The notes under the pieces were generated by a model. That model made no database searches and was not told the DNA's origin. It worked only from the letters and a program-made list of their open reading frames with translations. Positions 18,355 through 28,580 of a stretch of 52,241 nt of DNA are shown in pieces. Source of the DNA: Bradyrhizobium iriomotense (GTDB lineage: Bacteria; Pseudomonadota; Alphaproteobacteria; Rhizobiales; Xanthobacteraceae); the NCBI RefSeq assembly GCF_030160715.1, contig NZ_BSOW01000052.1, positions 1 to 52,241 on the forward strand, given 5' to 3'. Numbering within the stretch: the stretch's first letter is position 1; each line of letters opens with the position of its first letter. The position numbers were made by a program, and so were the translations under genes.

Positions 18355-19278
18355 ATGCTCACCCAATACGCCCCTGCAACTGTGAAAGACCGATACGTGA
18401 GGGAGCCTCTTCTTAGACATCGTATTGTAACTGCGGCACTCTTGCTGGCTCCGATGGTTTTGCTTCTCGTCGGTTTTATGGTGGTGCCGGTGTTACAATT
18501 GCTGCGATCGAGCTTTCTGCCCTCTAGCCACCTGCTCGACGGCACCGGATTCAGCCTAGTTCAGTACGTCCGCTTCTTCTCCGACCCTTATTATTCCTCC
18601 GTACTATTGGAGACGTTCGTTGACGGGCTTATCGTCAGCCTGATCTGTTTAGTCCTCGGCTTCCCTATGGGATACTCTCTCGCTCGTCTTCCGCCTCTGG
18701 CGCGGCGATGGCGAACGATTATCGTGATCATGCCGCTGACGCTCAGTCTTGTCGTTATTGTATTCGGCTGGTTGATCATTCTTGGCCGGAACGGACTCCT
18801 CAATTCAGTGCTTACAAGCCTTTACATTGTTTCTTCGCCGAAACAGCTTCTCTTCACCCGGCCTGCCGTATTAGTCGTCCTGGTGCAGCAATTCCTTCCA
18901 TTCATGATCTTGTCCATCATGAGCGTGGTCACCCAGATAAATCCTGTACTTGAGCAAGCGGCTGCAAATCTGCGTGCCAATCGTTTCGTCACTTTTCGGA
19001 AGGTCATCGTTCCACTCGCGGTGCCTGGCATTCTCGTCGGCTTCAATCTCGTCTTCGTACTCTCGATTTCAGCATTCATCACGCCCAGGCTGATCGGCGG
19101 AAGTCGCGTTGCGATGCTTGGAAGCCTTATCTATGAGCGCATGATGTCGGAACTGAACTGGCCCTCCGGCGCAGCGATGGCTTTTGTCCTTTTCGTGAGC
19201 GGTCTAGGCTTCACCGCGGCGTTCAACGCCTTGGCTGCGTCACGTCTCATCGTAGGAGGTCGACGCTATGCGCTCTGA
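18355..19278 (+). CDS. ABC transporter permease (PotB type)
   Basis: Inner-membrane permease of 307 residues with about six transmembrane stretches, the first at MVLLLVGFMVVPVLQLL and another at TIIVIMPLTLSLVVIVFGW. The EAA loop that contacts the ATPase reads LEQAAANLRANRFVTFRKVI with VPLAVPGIL after it. AAGGAAGC lies 9-14 nt before the ATG. Its end overlaps the next permease by 11 nt. Forms the transmembrane heterodimer with the product of 19268. Confidence 0.93.
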   Translation: MLTQYAPATVKDRYVREPLLRHRIVTAALLLAPMVLLLVGFMVVPVLQLLRSSFLPSSHLLDGTGFSLVQYVRFFSDPYYSSVLLETFVDGLIVSLICLVLGFPMGYSLARLPPLARRWRTIIVIMPLTLSLVVIVFGWLIILGRNGLLNSVLTSLYIVSSPKQLLFTRPAVLVVLVQQFLPFMILSIMSVVTQINPVLEQAAANLRANRFVTFRKVIVPLAVPGILVGFNLVFVLSISAFITPRLIGGSRVAMLGSLIYERMMSELNWPSGAAMAFVLFVSGLGFTAAFNALAASRLIVGGRRYAL

Positions 19279-20068
19279 TTTCACTGACTCTGCAATGGCA
19301 GTGTCCGGCGCATTCATTCGCGCGAGCGTGTACGCGATGCTCGCACTGCCAGCGATTTTGGTGATTGTGTCGTCGTTCACGAGTGGGGACACGATGAAGT
19401 TTCCGCCTAGGGGCTTTTCGCTGCGCTGGTATCAGAAGGCGGTCGAGAATGAACTGTTCATGAGTGCGCTCTGGACCAGCACGTACGTTGCCGTGCTCGT
19501 CGCCATCATCGCCCTGGTGACTGGTTTTGCCGGCGCATTCGCGATCAACCGGTTCTCCTTTCCAGGAAAAACATTCGTCCAGGGACTGGCCTTCTCCCCA
19601 CTGATCGTCCCCGCGGTCGTACTCGGAATTGGTCTGTTGCAGCTCTTCGCGTGGCTAGATCTGACACAGACGATCTATCCGTTGCTCCTGGGGCATCTGG
19701 TCCTAGCGATTCCGTACGTCGTGCGGACAATTCTCGCGAGTCTTACTCTGCACGACCGAGTGCTCGAAGAGGCGGCAATGAATCTCCGGGCCACACCATT
19801 GCAAGTCATTCGGCGTATCACCCTGCCGCTCATTCTGCCTGGCTTGCTGTCGGCGGCGATCTTCGCCTTTGTGACGTCGTTTGGGAACGCGACGGTTTCG
19901 GTGTTTCTCACGTATGGCGGCAACGTGACTCTGCCGGTACAGATCTTTGCGTATGTCGATACCAGCTATGATCCGCTTGTCGCGGCCGTATCGAGCATCA
20001 TGATCGTGGTGACACTAGTTGTCATCTGGGCGATCGAGCGCCTGATCGGAGCGGAACGAGTGGCGTAG
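19268..20068 (+). CDS. ABC transporter permease (PotC type)
   Basis: Second permease of 266 residues, six predicted membrane segments (for example VYAMLALPAILVIVSSF, FSPLIVPAVVLGIGLLQLF). The EAA loop is LEEAAMNLRATPLQVIRRI followed by TLPLILPGLL. A perfect AGGAGG at 19255-19260 precedes the ATG inside the end of the upstream gene, so translation is coupled. Together the two permeases resemble the PotB/PotC pair of polyamine and opine-type importers. Confidence 0.93.
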   Translation: MRSDFTDSAMAVSGAFIRASVYAMLALPAILVIVSSFTSGDTMKFPPRGFSLRWYQKAVENELFMSALWTSTYVAVLVAIIALVTGFAGAFAINRFSFPGKTFVQGLAFSPLIVPAVVLGIGLLQLFAWLDLTQTIYPLLLGHLVLAIPYVVRTILASLTLHDRVLEEAAMNLRATPLQVIRRITLPLILPGLLSAAIFAFVTSFGNATVSVFLTYGGNVTLPVQIFAYVDTSYDPLVAAVSSIMIVVTLVVIWAIERLIGAERVA

Positions 20069-20080
20069 TGAGGAAAAACT

Positions 20081-21190
20081 ATGCTGGCTTCATCTAAAGA
20101 GTATGAGAACATGGAAGATACTGCGCAAGATGTCGGCGATCTGGTCGTGCAATTGCAGTCCGTCTCGAGGCACTACGGTGAAACCGTCGCTGTAGCGAAC
20201 GTTTCGTTGGATGCGCGTCGTGGCGAACTGGTGTGCCTCCTTGGTCCGTCGGGCTGCGGAAAGACAACGACCTTGCGCATGGTCGCCGGCTTCGTAGAGC
20301 CGACCTCGGGTACAATAAGCATCAATAGCATCAACATGACACATCAACCGCCTTATCGGCGGGATACCGGAATGGTTTTTCAAAGTTACGCGCTGTTTCC
20401 GCATATGACGGTCGCTGAAAACATCGCTTTTGGCCTGGAAAACTTGAAATGGCCTCGCGCGGAACGGGAAAGCCGCGTCAAAGAGATGCTCAAGCTGGTC
20501 GAACTTTCACATCTCGCACAGCGAGTTCCGAGCCAGCTCTCGGGCGGGCAGCAACAGCGAATCGCTCTGGCTCGCGCGCTGGCCATGCGACCAGCAGTAC
20601 TGCTTCTTGATGAGCCGTTCTCAAATCTGGACGCGCAACTGCGAGTTCGTATGCGGGAAGAACTGCGCGAGGTGATCCGGGGGGTCAATGTTACCACCTT
20701 GTTTGTTACACATGACCAGGAAGAGGCCCTGACAATGTCAGATCGCATCGTGGTCATGAACTCGGGTCAGGTCGAGCAGGTTGGAACGCCTGGCGAGATC
20801 TATGAGGCACCGGCGACGCCTTTCGTTGCGAAATTCATCGGCTGGTGTTCTCTGCTGCAAGGAACGGTTGGAGCTGATGGCACCTTTGCGTCAATAGCCG
20901 GCCTACGCCTCGCGGGCAAATGGGGCGTTGGACCTGGGACCGCGGTGATCCGGCCGGAGCAGATTAAGCTGGCAACGGATGGAGCTGCTGGGCAATCGTT
21001 GTCAGCCCGCGTGGTCCAATCTCATTATTATGGCGCAGCAACGCGGCTCGTGCTTGACGTCGATGGTGAACGACTGACGATGCAGGAACGGTTTCCATTC
21101 GGGCGCCATCCGACGCACGGCGATCTCCTCAGCATTACGATCAACACGAACGAGATCCGCATTCTTCCATCCACTCCGGCCAAATCTTGA
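20081..21190 (+). CDS. ABC transporter ATP-binding protein (PotA type)
   Basis: ATPase of 369 residues that drives the 17251-20068 transporter. Walker A GPSGCGKTT at residues 55-63, Q-loop FQSYALFPHM, signature LSGGQQQR from 153, Walker B VLLLDEPFSNLD, and switch FVTHDQEEAL are all intact. Residues ~255-365 form the TOBE regulatory domain (RPEQIKLATDG, RVVQSHYYGAATRLVLDV), as in PotA/MalK-like proteins. GAGGA precedes the ATG, 12 nt after the permease stop. It is the last gene of the operon. An internal ATG (residue 11) is a less likely start. Confidence 0.95.
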   Translation: MLASSKEYENMEDTAQDVGDLVVQLQSVSRHYGETVAVANVSLDARRGELVCLLGPSGCGKTTTLRMVAGFVEPTSGTISINSINMTHQPPYRRDTGMVFQSYALFPHMTVAENIAFGLENLKWPRAERESRVKEMLKLVELSHLAQRVPSQLSGGQQQRIALARALAMRPAVLLLDEPFSNLDAQLRVRMREELREVIRGVNVTTLFVTHDQEEALTMSDRIVVMNSGQVEQVGTPGEIYEAPATPFVAKFIGWCSLLQGTVGADGTFASIAGLRLAGKWGVGPGTAVIRPEQIKLATDGAAGQSLSARVVQSHYYGAATRLVLDVDGERLTMQERFPFGRHPTHGDLLSITINTNEIRILPSTPAKS

Positions 21191-21552
21191 ACTACGCCGT
21201 TCGACTAGACCAGCAGGCACGGTGTTTTTCGGCCAGCAGCTATCCGCCTCAGCTTCAAATCGTTCGCCAGCTTAAGAACCGCGCCTGTCGATCGGTTGCT
21301 CGGGCCGCAACCCCGTTCCGCTTCACATCTCGCTTCTCTATGGCTGGAATATGGAATCTATGCTTGTCATGTCTGCGGTGCCACCGCAAGAAATACTACG
21401 CGCCGAACGCGAAGCTGCCAAAATTCGAAAGAGAAAAGCGTTTGGCAATCTCGTGAAGCAAGGCTCGCTAAACAGCTTGCATATTACAGTCCGAGAGAAA
21501 CATCGATGCACAAGTTTACGGCAATCCTTTGGTTTAGTGTGAGGGAAGTGTA
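21191..21552. other. Spacer upstream of the S9 peptidase gene
   Basis: No gene recognised. GAGGGA about 7-12 nt before the ATG at 21553 is a plausible ribosome site. It is not clear whether transcription continues from the ABC operon. Confidence 0.4.
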
Positions 21553-23670
21553 ATGGGAGACGAATGCGTTCAGCCACCCCTTCCCCGTGCTGAGCCGCGG
21601 ATCAGGGTGCTTCATGACGACGTCACGATAGACCGGTATCGTTGGCTTCGCGATCGGCAGCATCCCGATGTCCGCGCGTATCTTGAAGCCGAGAACAGCT
21701 TCGCGGAGCAAGCGACAGTTCACCTGAAGAGGCTTAGGGCGGAACTCGTTGCTGAGATCGAGGGGCGTCAGCCTTGTAAGGGAGCCGCACCTGCGTTGCA
21801 GGTTGGGCCTTACGAGTATTTCCAAGAACACCGGCAGGGACTGTATCACCCGGCGTGGTGGCGCCGGCCGCTGAGCGGAGGCTCGGCCGAACTTGTTCAC
21901 GACCCGAACGCTATATCCGGTTCCGAGGCGTTCTATTCGCTCGGAGCCTTCGAGCCGAGTGACGACGGGCGATACGTGGCGTTCAGTTTTGATCTCGTCG
22001 GTAACGAGCGCTACGAGTTGACGGTGCGGGATATGGCGGAGGGCCGTGAGGTCTGGCGCGACTCGGGACGCGCCGGCCGGGTTGTTTGGGCCGCCGACAA
22101 TCACACGCTCTTTTTCACACGGGACCGGACTGACCGGCGACACGATCAGATTGTACGGGTGGACATCCTGGCCCGGGACTCCGTGGTGGTGTTCGAGGAG
22201 GTCAACGAGCGGCTGCAGTTGAGCGTCCGACGTTCTAACAGCGGCGCCTGGTTGTTTCTCGACGTGAATACCAACTGGGACAACTCCGCACAGGTTCAAC
22301 GCGGTGCTGCGGAGGTATGGTGTCTTCCGGCGGGCCAACCGAGAGGCGAGTGGCGCCGGATCGTAGAGCGTGAACTCGGGCACGAGATTTACGCCGAGCA
22401 TTGGGGCGACAGGTTTCTGTTTCGGGTAGACGATGCTGGACCGTGCTGGCGGCTCGTGTCTGCGGCAATAGATGATCCGTCACCGTCGTGCTGGGAGGAG
22501 GTCATTTCGCACCGAGTGGGCGTGACGCTCGAGGAAGTCCACGTGCTCGAGCAGCACCTGGTTCTCCTGGAACGTGAAGGCCTCCGTCGTCGCCTGGTCT
22601 CGCGCAACAGAAGCGGAAAGGTTGGGGTCACGATCGTTCCCGACGAGCCGAGCTGCACACTAAGAGTCGGCCTGTCGGCAGGTGGACGCTACTCGGTCGC
22701 ACGGCATTTGTTCCGCAGCTCGAAGTTGACTTACTCAGTTAGCTCGTATGTGAGGCCTGACACCGTCGTCGAGCATGATCTAGCAGACGACCGGTCGACG
22801 GTCCTGTACCGCGCCCGCATTCCGGGATATGACCCGGCTCAGTACGTGGCGACGGTCGTCATGGTAGAGGCGGAAGACGGGGTGCGGGTCCCAATCTCGT
22901 TGGTCATGCGCCGCGATCGAACGAGCCCTGGGCCAGTGTTACTGAATGTGTACGGCTGTCACGGAACATCGAGATGGCCCTCGTTCTTCGCGTGGCCCTC
23001 GTTCATGACCGCGCGCTTGAGCCTGCTTGATCGCGGAGTTGCTTTCGGCATAGCGCACGTTCGAGGAGGCGGCGAGTTCGGGCGCCCATGGCACGAAGAG
23101 GCAATCCGCGATCGGAAGCGCATTACCTACACGGATCTGATCGCCGCTGCCGAGGGCCTGATCGAGCAGGGGTTCGCCTCCCGCGACGGAATCGTGATCG
23201 AAGGAACCAGCGCTGGCGGAGGTACCGTGCTTGCCACAGCCGCCTTGCGGGCCGACCTGTTCCGCGCGGTGATCGCCGAAGTTCCAGTCGCCGACATCCT
23301 CGATACCACGATGGACACCTCGATGCCGTACGCGCCAATGGAATCGGCGGAGTACGGCGATCCCCACATCGCCCATGAGTATCGGTACCTGCGCAGCTAC
23401 GACCCGTACTACAACCTCAGCGCCGATCGTCCACTTCCGCCGACGTATGTGGACGCCGCGCTCGACGACGGCCAGGTGCTCTACTATCAGCCCGCTCGCT
23501 ACGTGGCGCAGCGTCGGTTCTGCGCGGCCGATCGCGACCCGGAGCTTGTTTTCCGCATGCGGACCGTAGGCGGGCACAGCGGCGCTTCACATGGGCCTGG
23601 CGTAGCCGAGGAAGCAGCATTTCGTATGGCCTGGGTGCTCGATCGGCTCAGACGCTCGTCGGGCAGCTGA
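21553..23670 (+). CDS. Prolyl oligopeptidase family serine protease (S9A, oligopeptidase B-like)
   Basis: A 705-residue protein of the usual length. The N-terminal ~400 residues form the beta-propeller gate (starting PRIRVLHDDVTIDRYRWL, with repeats such as FEPSDDGRYVAFSFDLVGN). The C-terminal alpha/beta-hydrolase domain shows NVYGCHGTS, AHVRGGGEFGRPWHEEA, the nucleophile elbow EGTSAGGG with Ser553, Asp638/Asp639 in AALDDGQVLYYQPARYVA and His675 in VGGHSGASHG. No signal peptide is seen, so it is probably cytosolic and cleaves short imported peptides. It follows the ABC importer on the same strand after 362 nt. The elbow has Thr where oligopeptidase B usually has Gly or Arg. Substrate preference (after Pro or after basic residues) is undecided. 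Confidence 0.9.
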   Translation: MGDECVQPPLPRAEPRIRVLHDDVTIDRYRWLRDRQHPDVRAYLEAENSFAEQATVHLKRLRAELVAEIEGRQPCKGAAPALQVGPYEYFQEHRQGLYHPAWWRRPLSGGSAELVHDPNAISGSEAFYSLGAFEPSDDGRYVAFSFDLVGNERYELTVRDMAEGREVWRDSGRAGRVVWAADNHTLFFTRDRTDRRHDQIVRVDILARDSVVVFEEVNERLQLSVRRSNSGAWLFLDVNTNWDNSAQVQRGAAEVWCLPAGQPRGEWRRIVERELGHEIYAEHWGDRFLFRVDDAGPCWRLVSAAIDDPSPSCWEEVISHRVGVTLEEVHVLEQHLVLLEREGLRRRLVSRNRSGKVGVTIVPDEPSCTLRVGLSAGGRYSVARHLFRSSKLTYSVSSYVRPDTVVEHDLADDRSTVLYRARIPGYDPAQYVATVVMVEAEDGVRVPISLVMRRDRTSPGPVLLNVYGCHGTSRWPSFFAWPSFMTARLSLLDRGVAFGIAHVRGGGEFGRPWHEEAIRDRKRITYTDLIAAAEGLIEQGFASRDGIVIEGTSAGGGTVLATAALRADLFRAVIAEVPVADILDTTMDTSMPYAPMESAEYGDPHIAHEYRYLRSYDPYYNLSADRPLPPTYVDAALDDGQVLYYQPARYVAQRRFCAADRDPELVFRMRTVGGHSGASHGPGVAEEAAFRMAWVLDRLRRSSGS

Positions 23671-24244
23671 GCGGACTTCTGTCCCAGATCATGACAGACT
23701 TGATCAGAACGGAAAAGTATGGCTCAGGTGGCAAAAGACCTCAGACTGCTCGGCGATTGAAGGACGTGGATTGTAGGCAACCTAGCCTGTCGGCGGCAAA
23801 TCATGTGAACCATTGCTATTCTGGAACGGCTGAGCTTGAGGTTGTTTTTGACGCCGCCCAAACTTTCCGAATGATATCAGATCGGTCCTGAGCACTTGCA
23901 CATAACCGGCATTCGGCTAGTCAATCGCAATCGGCTTGCGAAGGAGGAGATCGCATAGTGGTGGTGCGGACAAGCGCTTCTTTTGTCCGGTAAGAAGGCA
24001 ATCAAGATGGACGCGTATGTTGCCGCATGTAGCGGTGCTCCCGAGAGACCTCTTGTTGCCTCATTTATTTTCGCTCGCTAGCGAGGCGAACGAGGAGGCC
24101 GGTCGCACAACTGGCCGGCTTTGCGAGGGCGCCGATTTCGGGCTCGTCCTTGACCGACCGGTGATCAGGCGTGATCAAGACCACCAGCCGCCGAAGGCGG
24201 TGGCGCATCGCGCCAGCCTTGAGCACGGTCAATTCGGTCTACCT
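23671..24244. other. Region without a recognised gene
   Basis: Several short open frames, none with recognisable motifs. Holds the second copy of the 18-nt string found at 12294 (here 23811-23828). Confidence 0.4.
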
Positions 24245-25446
24245 TAGATTACCGTTTTTCTGTCGAGCAGTGGGGGACTTTCCTGTGATGTGACGATCAC
24301 GTCGATTTGTGCCGCGTTTTCCCCGGAGCCAAACACCGGTGCGCTTGCTCGCTGCGCAAAAACTTGGAGGACGTTGAAGAGTTCGGAGTGCTTTGTTCGG
24401 GCAGACCCCGGAGTTTTCTGCCTGAAACGTGGACACGAGTTCGCTACTGGTCCGCCACGGCTCGGCCTCGAACTATTCGCGCAGCTGTGGCGTGGCTTTG
24501 ACGAGCGGATCGGGGAGTCGTCGCTCTCGCTTCGGCTTCGCAATTGGCCTTTCGGTCGGGCGTCCCGCTCCTTCTTTCCATGCTACGCAAGCTCGACAAG
24601 AACTGTTCACCAGCGGCGTCGCAGTTGGATGGTTCGCTGGGGCGCGTCGACGAGACTGGCCAACTGCTTCTGCACGGGCTGGATATCGCGCAGTAAGGCG
24701 ACCGGATCCAGGCCGGCATACATTCCATTGGCGCGGGCGAGGACTGCATCAGGTGCTCTTGTTTCGGCAAACAGCCGCTGATGAGGTCGCGGGGGCGCTG
24801 TACATTTTGTGGACACGCGTTCCGTCGCGCTCCTTTCGTATCAATTTGAGCGACGGCCGGAAAAAATTCACGAACAAGCGGGCCGAACGATACAGCCGAG
24901 CCAGCAGTCCAGTCGCTTCGAGCCCCTCGAATCGATAGCCGACCATTCGTCGGACCACACGCCCGAACAGGGGCGCTGCGTCGCAGAGCACTTGCTAGAG
25001 AGCGACTGCGCTGCCGGCGGCTTCGCTCACGAACGCACCGAAGCGCCCGATCGATCGTCGCCGCACTCATCGACAACAATTTAACGCACATCTCCGCCGC
25101 CAGGTCGATATGGCCGTGCCGCTCCACCGATTCAATCAAGATTAGCAGCAGGGCCTTCAGACGCTTGCCGCACACCGGGCTGCAGCCTCCCAGAGCAGTA
25201 TGAGCGCATTTCTCTCGGTGTCTTGGTAGATCCGCGGACGATTGCGGCGACCTGCTTTCTCGTCGTCAGGATCGCAGCGCAGCAACCGCATCGCATGCTT
25301 CCGATGAAAGCCCGGACGAAGTCGTTGAGGATGCGGCCCTTCTCGATGCGGCCCGACATGCTGCAGCGCCGCGCCAAAGCGGACCTCGGTTCCTTGCGCA
25401 TCGCCATGCTCAATCGCCTCATCGTTGCCCTGCGCTTCCTCGCCAT
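24245..25446 (-). pseudogene. Integrase-type (DDE) transposase, degraded
   Basis: The minus strand carries pieces of one transposase in shifting frames. It starts near 25446 (MARKRRATMRRLSMAMRK), then has EKGRILNDFV, HRKHAMRLLRCDPDDEKAGR, CGKRLKALLLILIESVERHG, LLSMSAATIDRALRCVRE and, near the 3' end, a stretch ending FGSGENAAQIDVIVTSQE. The order and motifs match the rhizobial transposase family with a helix-turn-helix followed by an rve-type integrase core. The core itself is largely missing or unreadable. Many frameshifts make it dead. I do not assign an IS family name. Confidence 0.65.
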
Positions 25447-25665
25447 TGGGGGGCAATCTGCGTGAGGCAACAACTCAGCCTTCAGGAGCATTTCTGGCGA
25501 TGCAGTGCGATTGCCAAATACGTGGTCGTGTCCCCGGCGCTCGGCTTGGTAGAGTCCGCACGCGCGCCCTGCAATAGTACCGCAGCAACGGATGGGATCG
25601 TGATCAAAGCCAATTTCGTCCGGAAGGTTTGGATTGCGATACCAACCTGATTCGAGGAACAACTG

Positions 25666-25889
25666 ATGACCGACGACATGATGAACTTGCGCGGGCTCGT
25701 GGAGAAGACGTGGAGAAGACCCTGATGCCGATCTGTTGCGAGATGATCGGCTTTGCCGCCCACCGGCTGATGGAGGTCGAGCGCCTGACGCCGGGCCGCT
25801 TACGGCGAGAAGAGTCACGAGCGGTTGTCCAGCGCGATGGGTACCGCGCCGGTGCGGTCGAGCTGCGCATCCCCAAACTGCGCAAGTAA
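25666..25889 (+). pseudogene. IS256-family transposase, N-terminal fragment A
   Basis: Begins MTDDMMNLRGLVEK at the ATG at 25666, breaks by a small indel, then reads MIGFAAHRLMEVERLTPG and GYRAGAVELRIPKLRK before a TAA at 25887-25889. This is the N-terminal quarter of an IS256 (Mutator-like) transposase. The catalytic part is absent. It ends a few bases from a second, oppositely oriented IS256 fragment. Confidence 0.75.
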
Positions 25890-25897
25890 GCTGGTCG

Positions 25898-26218
25898 CCG
25901 TGTTACGGCGGCAGGATCGCCAAGCTGAACCAGATCCGCTCGCCATCGCTGGACGCGCGGTCGCGAATCGCTGCCCCGCCCCACCTCGACCGGGCCGATG
26001 CCGGTCGCAATCGTCCGCGCCGGGCCGGAACTATGCCGCACGACACCGGCGCGTCCGTCGGCAAGCTTCAAGTCCTTCACCATGGCAAGAAATGTCTCGA
26101 CTTCGGCCTCGACAGCCTGCGCCACAAGCTGCCGTGCACCGGCGCGCAGGACATTGGTCAGCGGATCATCGATCTCGTCGGGCTAACGAAGCGGGACAAT
26201 GTTGCTAGCCTCGTTCAT
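25898..26218 (-). pseudogene. IS256-family transposase, N-terminal fragment B
   Basis: On the minus strand, MNEASNIVPLR starts at about 26218, followed by an in-frame TAG, then PDEIDDPLTNVLRAGARQL, VAQAVEAEVETFLAMVKDLK and RTIATGIGPVEVGRG. It is the N-terminal part of a different IS256 subfamily from fragment A. No catalytic DDE region follows. Dead fragment. Confidence 0.75.
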
Positions 26219-26346
26219 AGTGTATCGCTCTCCTTGAGAGGTTCTAGCAGGCTCGATACGCCGCCTATCCATTGCCGTCATCACCCACTTCCCGCATAGC
26301 TCTCGTTCTCTCTCGGCACTGCCGACGTTGAAAGGCCTAGTTCCGG

Positions 26347-27089
26347 TCATAGACGAGTAAGCGAGTGAGACGGCAGCAAGGAAAAAAGGGCGGTCGAACA
26401 CATACAAATGATAGAGGCGCTTGCCCCAACGAAACGCAAACTTGGCTGAATGGCTGATATTCGCGTTCGCCCATAAACGTTGCAGCGTACGCCCATCTCT
26501 ATCCTGACGCGGCGAAAATTCCCTGCTAGGTACAAGAAGTTCATGAGCAGCGTGTACCCCTGCTGCGTAAGTATCGATTCTGGGTGGAATTGCACGCCAA
26601 ACGTTAGATGATGGCGATGCGCAAGCGCCATAATCTCCCCTTCCTCCGAACGAGCTGTGACTACGAGGTGCCGATCGGATGACCCATCGATTTCAACAAC
26701 AAGAGAATGATAGCGCCCAACACAAAGTGGGGAAGGAAGTTCGCGGAAAAGCCCTCGCCGGTCCTGCGTCACGTACGAAGACCGGCCGTGCATAGGACGT
26801 TTTGCACGGACAACCCGTCCCCAAAAATGCTGCCAATACACTGGTGCCCGAGACAGATGCTGAGAATTGGAATACGCCCTGAAAATTCGCGGACGAGGGT
26901 TGTGGATGATCCAGCCTCAATCGGCGTGCAGGGGCCCGGCGAGATAACGATAGCGCGTGGTTTCAGGCGAATAATATCGCTGACGCTGACGGCGTCATTG
27001 CGGAGCACCTCCGTTGCTTCACCAAGTGTGTGGAAGTAGCGCGCAATATTGAAGACAAAAGAGTCGTAGTTGTCGATGATGACAATCAA
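26347..27089 (-). pseudogene. pabA: Aminodeoxychorismate synthase glutaminase subunit, frameshifted
   Basis: Glutamine amidotransferase that supplies ammonia to PabB for p-aminobenzoate synthesis. The first frame starts at a TTG at 27089 that overlaps the pabB stop (TTGA) and reads MIVIIDNYDSFVFNIARYF, VISPGPCTPIEAG and the nucleophile ICLGHQCIG. The frame is lost in a run of G at about 26817-26825 and resumes as VVRAKRPMHGRSS, then PLCVGRYHSLVVE and GVQFHPESILTQQG with the catalytic His and Glu. All catalytic residues are present; one base missing from the G-run would explain the break. Either a recent pseudogene or a sequencing error. Confidence 0.85.
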
Positions 27090-28479
27090 GATACACCGGA
27101 TGTGACAGCGCCAAACGCGTCAAAGATTCGCTGCGCTTTGGCCAGCGTCTCCTCGTATTCGGCCTCCGCGTTGGACATCGCCGTTATACCGCTTCCTGCA
27201 TGAAAAACAGCCCGGCCGTTCTCTATCGTTACCGTCCGTATCGCGATATTCGTATCCATGCGCCCATTGAAGCCGATGAAACCGATCGACCCGCAATAGA
27301 CCTCACGTGTCACACCCTCGATCTCCGTGATAATTTCCATCGATCGTACCTTTGGGGCCCCAGTAATTGAGCCGCCGGGAAGGAAGCGCAAAGAAGCGAG
27401 ACAGCATCTCGATCTGGTGCAAGCTCACCCTCAACTACCGAGACGAGGTGGTGGACTGAGGCATAGGATTCGAGCTGGCAAAGCGAGGGAACATCGACTG
27501 AATCCGCGGTGCAAACGCGCGATAGATCATTGCGCAGAAGGTCGACGATCATCGTGTTCTCGGCCCGATCCTTTTCGGAAGCAGCGAGCATTTCGGCCCG
27601 ACGCTTGTCTTCCCTAGACTCACAAGACCGCGCGATTGTGCCTTTGATGGGGCGCGTTTCGACACGCCGCCCATCAAGCTTTAGGAAGCGTTCCGGGGAG
27701 CTCGATGCGATGGTGAGTTCGCCATACCGTAGGAGAGCTGCAAACGGCGCCGGATTGAATGTCCGCAGTTGGGAATAGAAATCAAGCGGATCAAACGAGG
27801 CCGGTAGCTCGGCGCTGAAGCGCTGCGAGATGTTAGCTTGGAACACGTCTCCGGCGAGGATGAGCTCGATAACCCGGTTTACCGCCGCAGTGTAGCGTTG
27901 CCGACTGAAGTTTGAATGCCACGCGCCCGCTTCGCCCGGGAAGAGATCTCGGGGTGTTTCTGAGCCGGCAAGCAGTCCCATAAATTCGTCCGCTCGTCGG
28001 CGTGCACGCGATCTTCGACGCGCGGGATCCGGCTCCGGCCATCCAGTAGAAACAATCCAGCATCTGTCGTCGCGATGATCGAAGCTGAGCACCACATCAT
28101 AGAAATGCAGCACGGATTGCGGTAAACCCTGACCGGGAATTGCCGGCAGCGGCAATCTCTCCAATGTCCTATTCAGATCGTAAGCAAGAAAGCCGGCCGC
28201 ACCTCCTTGGAATGGCGGCAGATCGTCGTGATGCTCTTGGGGATACTTAGCGAGCAGGTCGCGAAGAGCTATCCATGGATCTCCGTCGAGAGCCGCTCCG
28301 TTGCAACTCGCTTGTCCGTCATCGACCCTATGGGTGCTGAACGGGTCGCAGGTCAGATACGAGTAGCGTCCGAGCAACTCATGCCGGGTCGCGCTATCCA
28401 GGAACGTGAGGTGCGGGCGATGCGCGAGACGTCGCATCGCCGTGACAGGCTCAATCCACTGCAACTCGCGGACATGCAT
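27086..28479 (-). pseudogene. pabB: Aminodeoxychorismate synthase component I, frameshifted
   Basis: Would add ammonia to chorismate to make 4-amino-4-deoxychorismate for folate. The frame from the ATG at 28479 covers the N-terminal domain and most of the chorismate-binding domain: GGAAGFLAYDLNRTLERLP, DVFQANISQRFSAEL, SSSPERFLKLDGRRVETRP followed by IKGTIARS, and AENTMIVDLLRNDLSRV. The PIKGT Lys marks PabB rather than TrpE, which has PIAGT. The frame breaks at about 27371-27382 within the conserved FPGGSITGAPK, where one C or G is missing, and continues as PGGSITGAPKVRSMEIITE to 27086. Reassembled length is about 463 residues. Order on the minus strand: Dabb gene, pabB, pabA. Confidence 0.88.
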
Positions 28480-28580
28480 CTCTATCAGCCGCCTACCGCA
28501 AGGTCATGAAATCGACTAATCGGGGGCATCCCGCGATCTGCAGCTGCCTTGCGCAGGGCAACTCGGGTTACCAGGTCCAT

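Noticed and set aside
26769..28479. Anthranilate synthase (trpE/trpG) for the chorismate-binding gene pair.
   Set aside because: The PIKGT lysine and the protein length fit PabB; TrpE enzymes have PIAGT.
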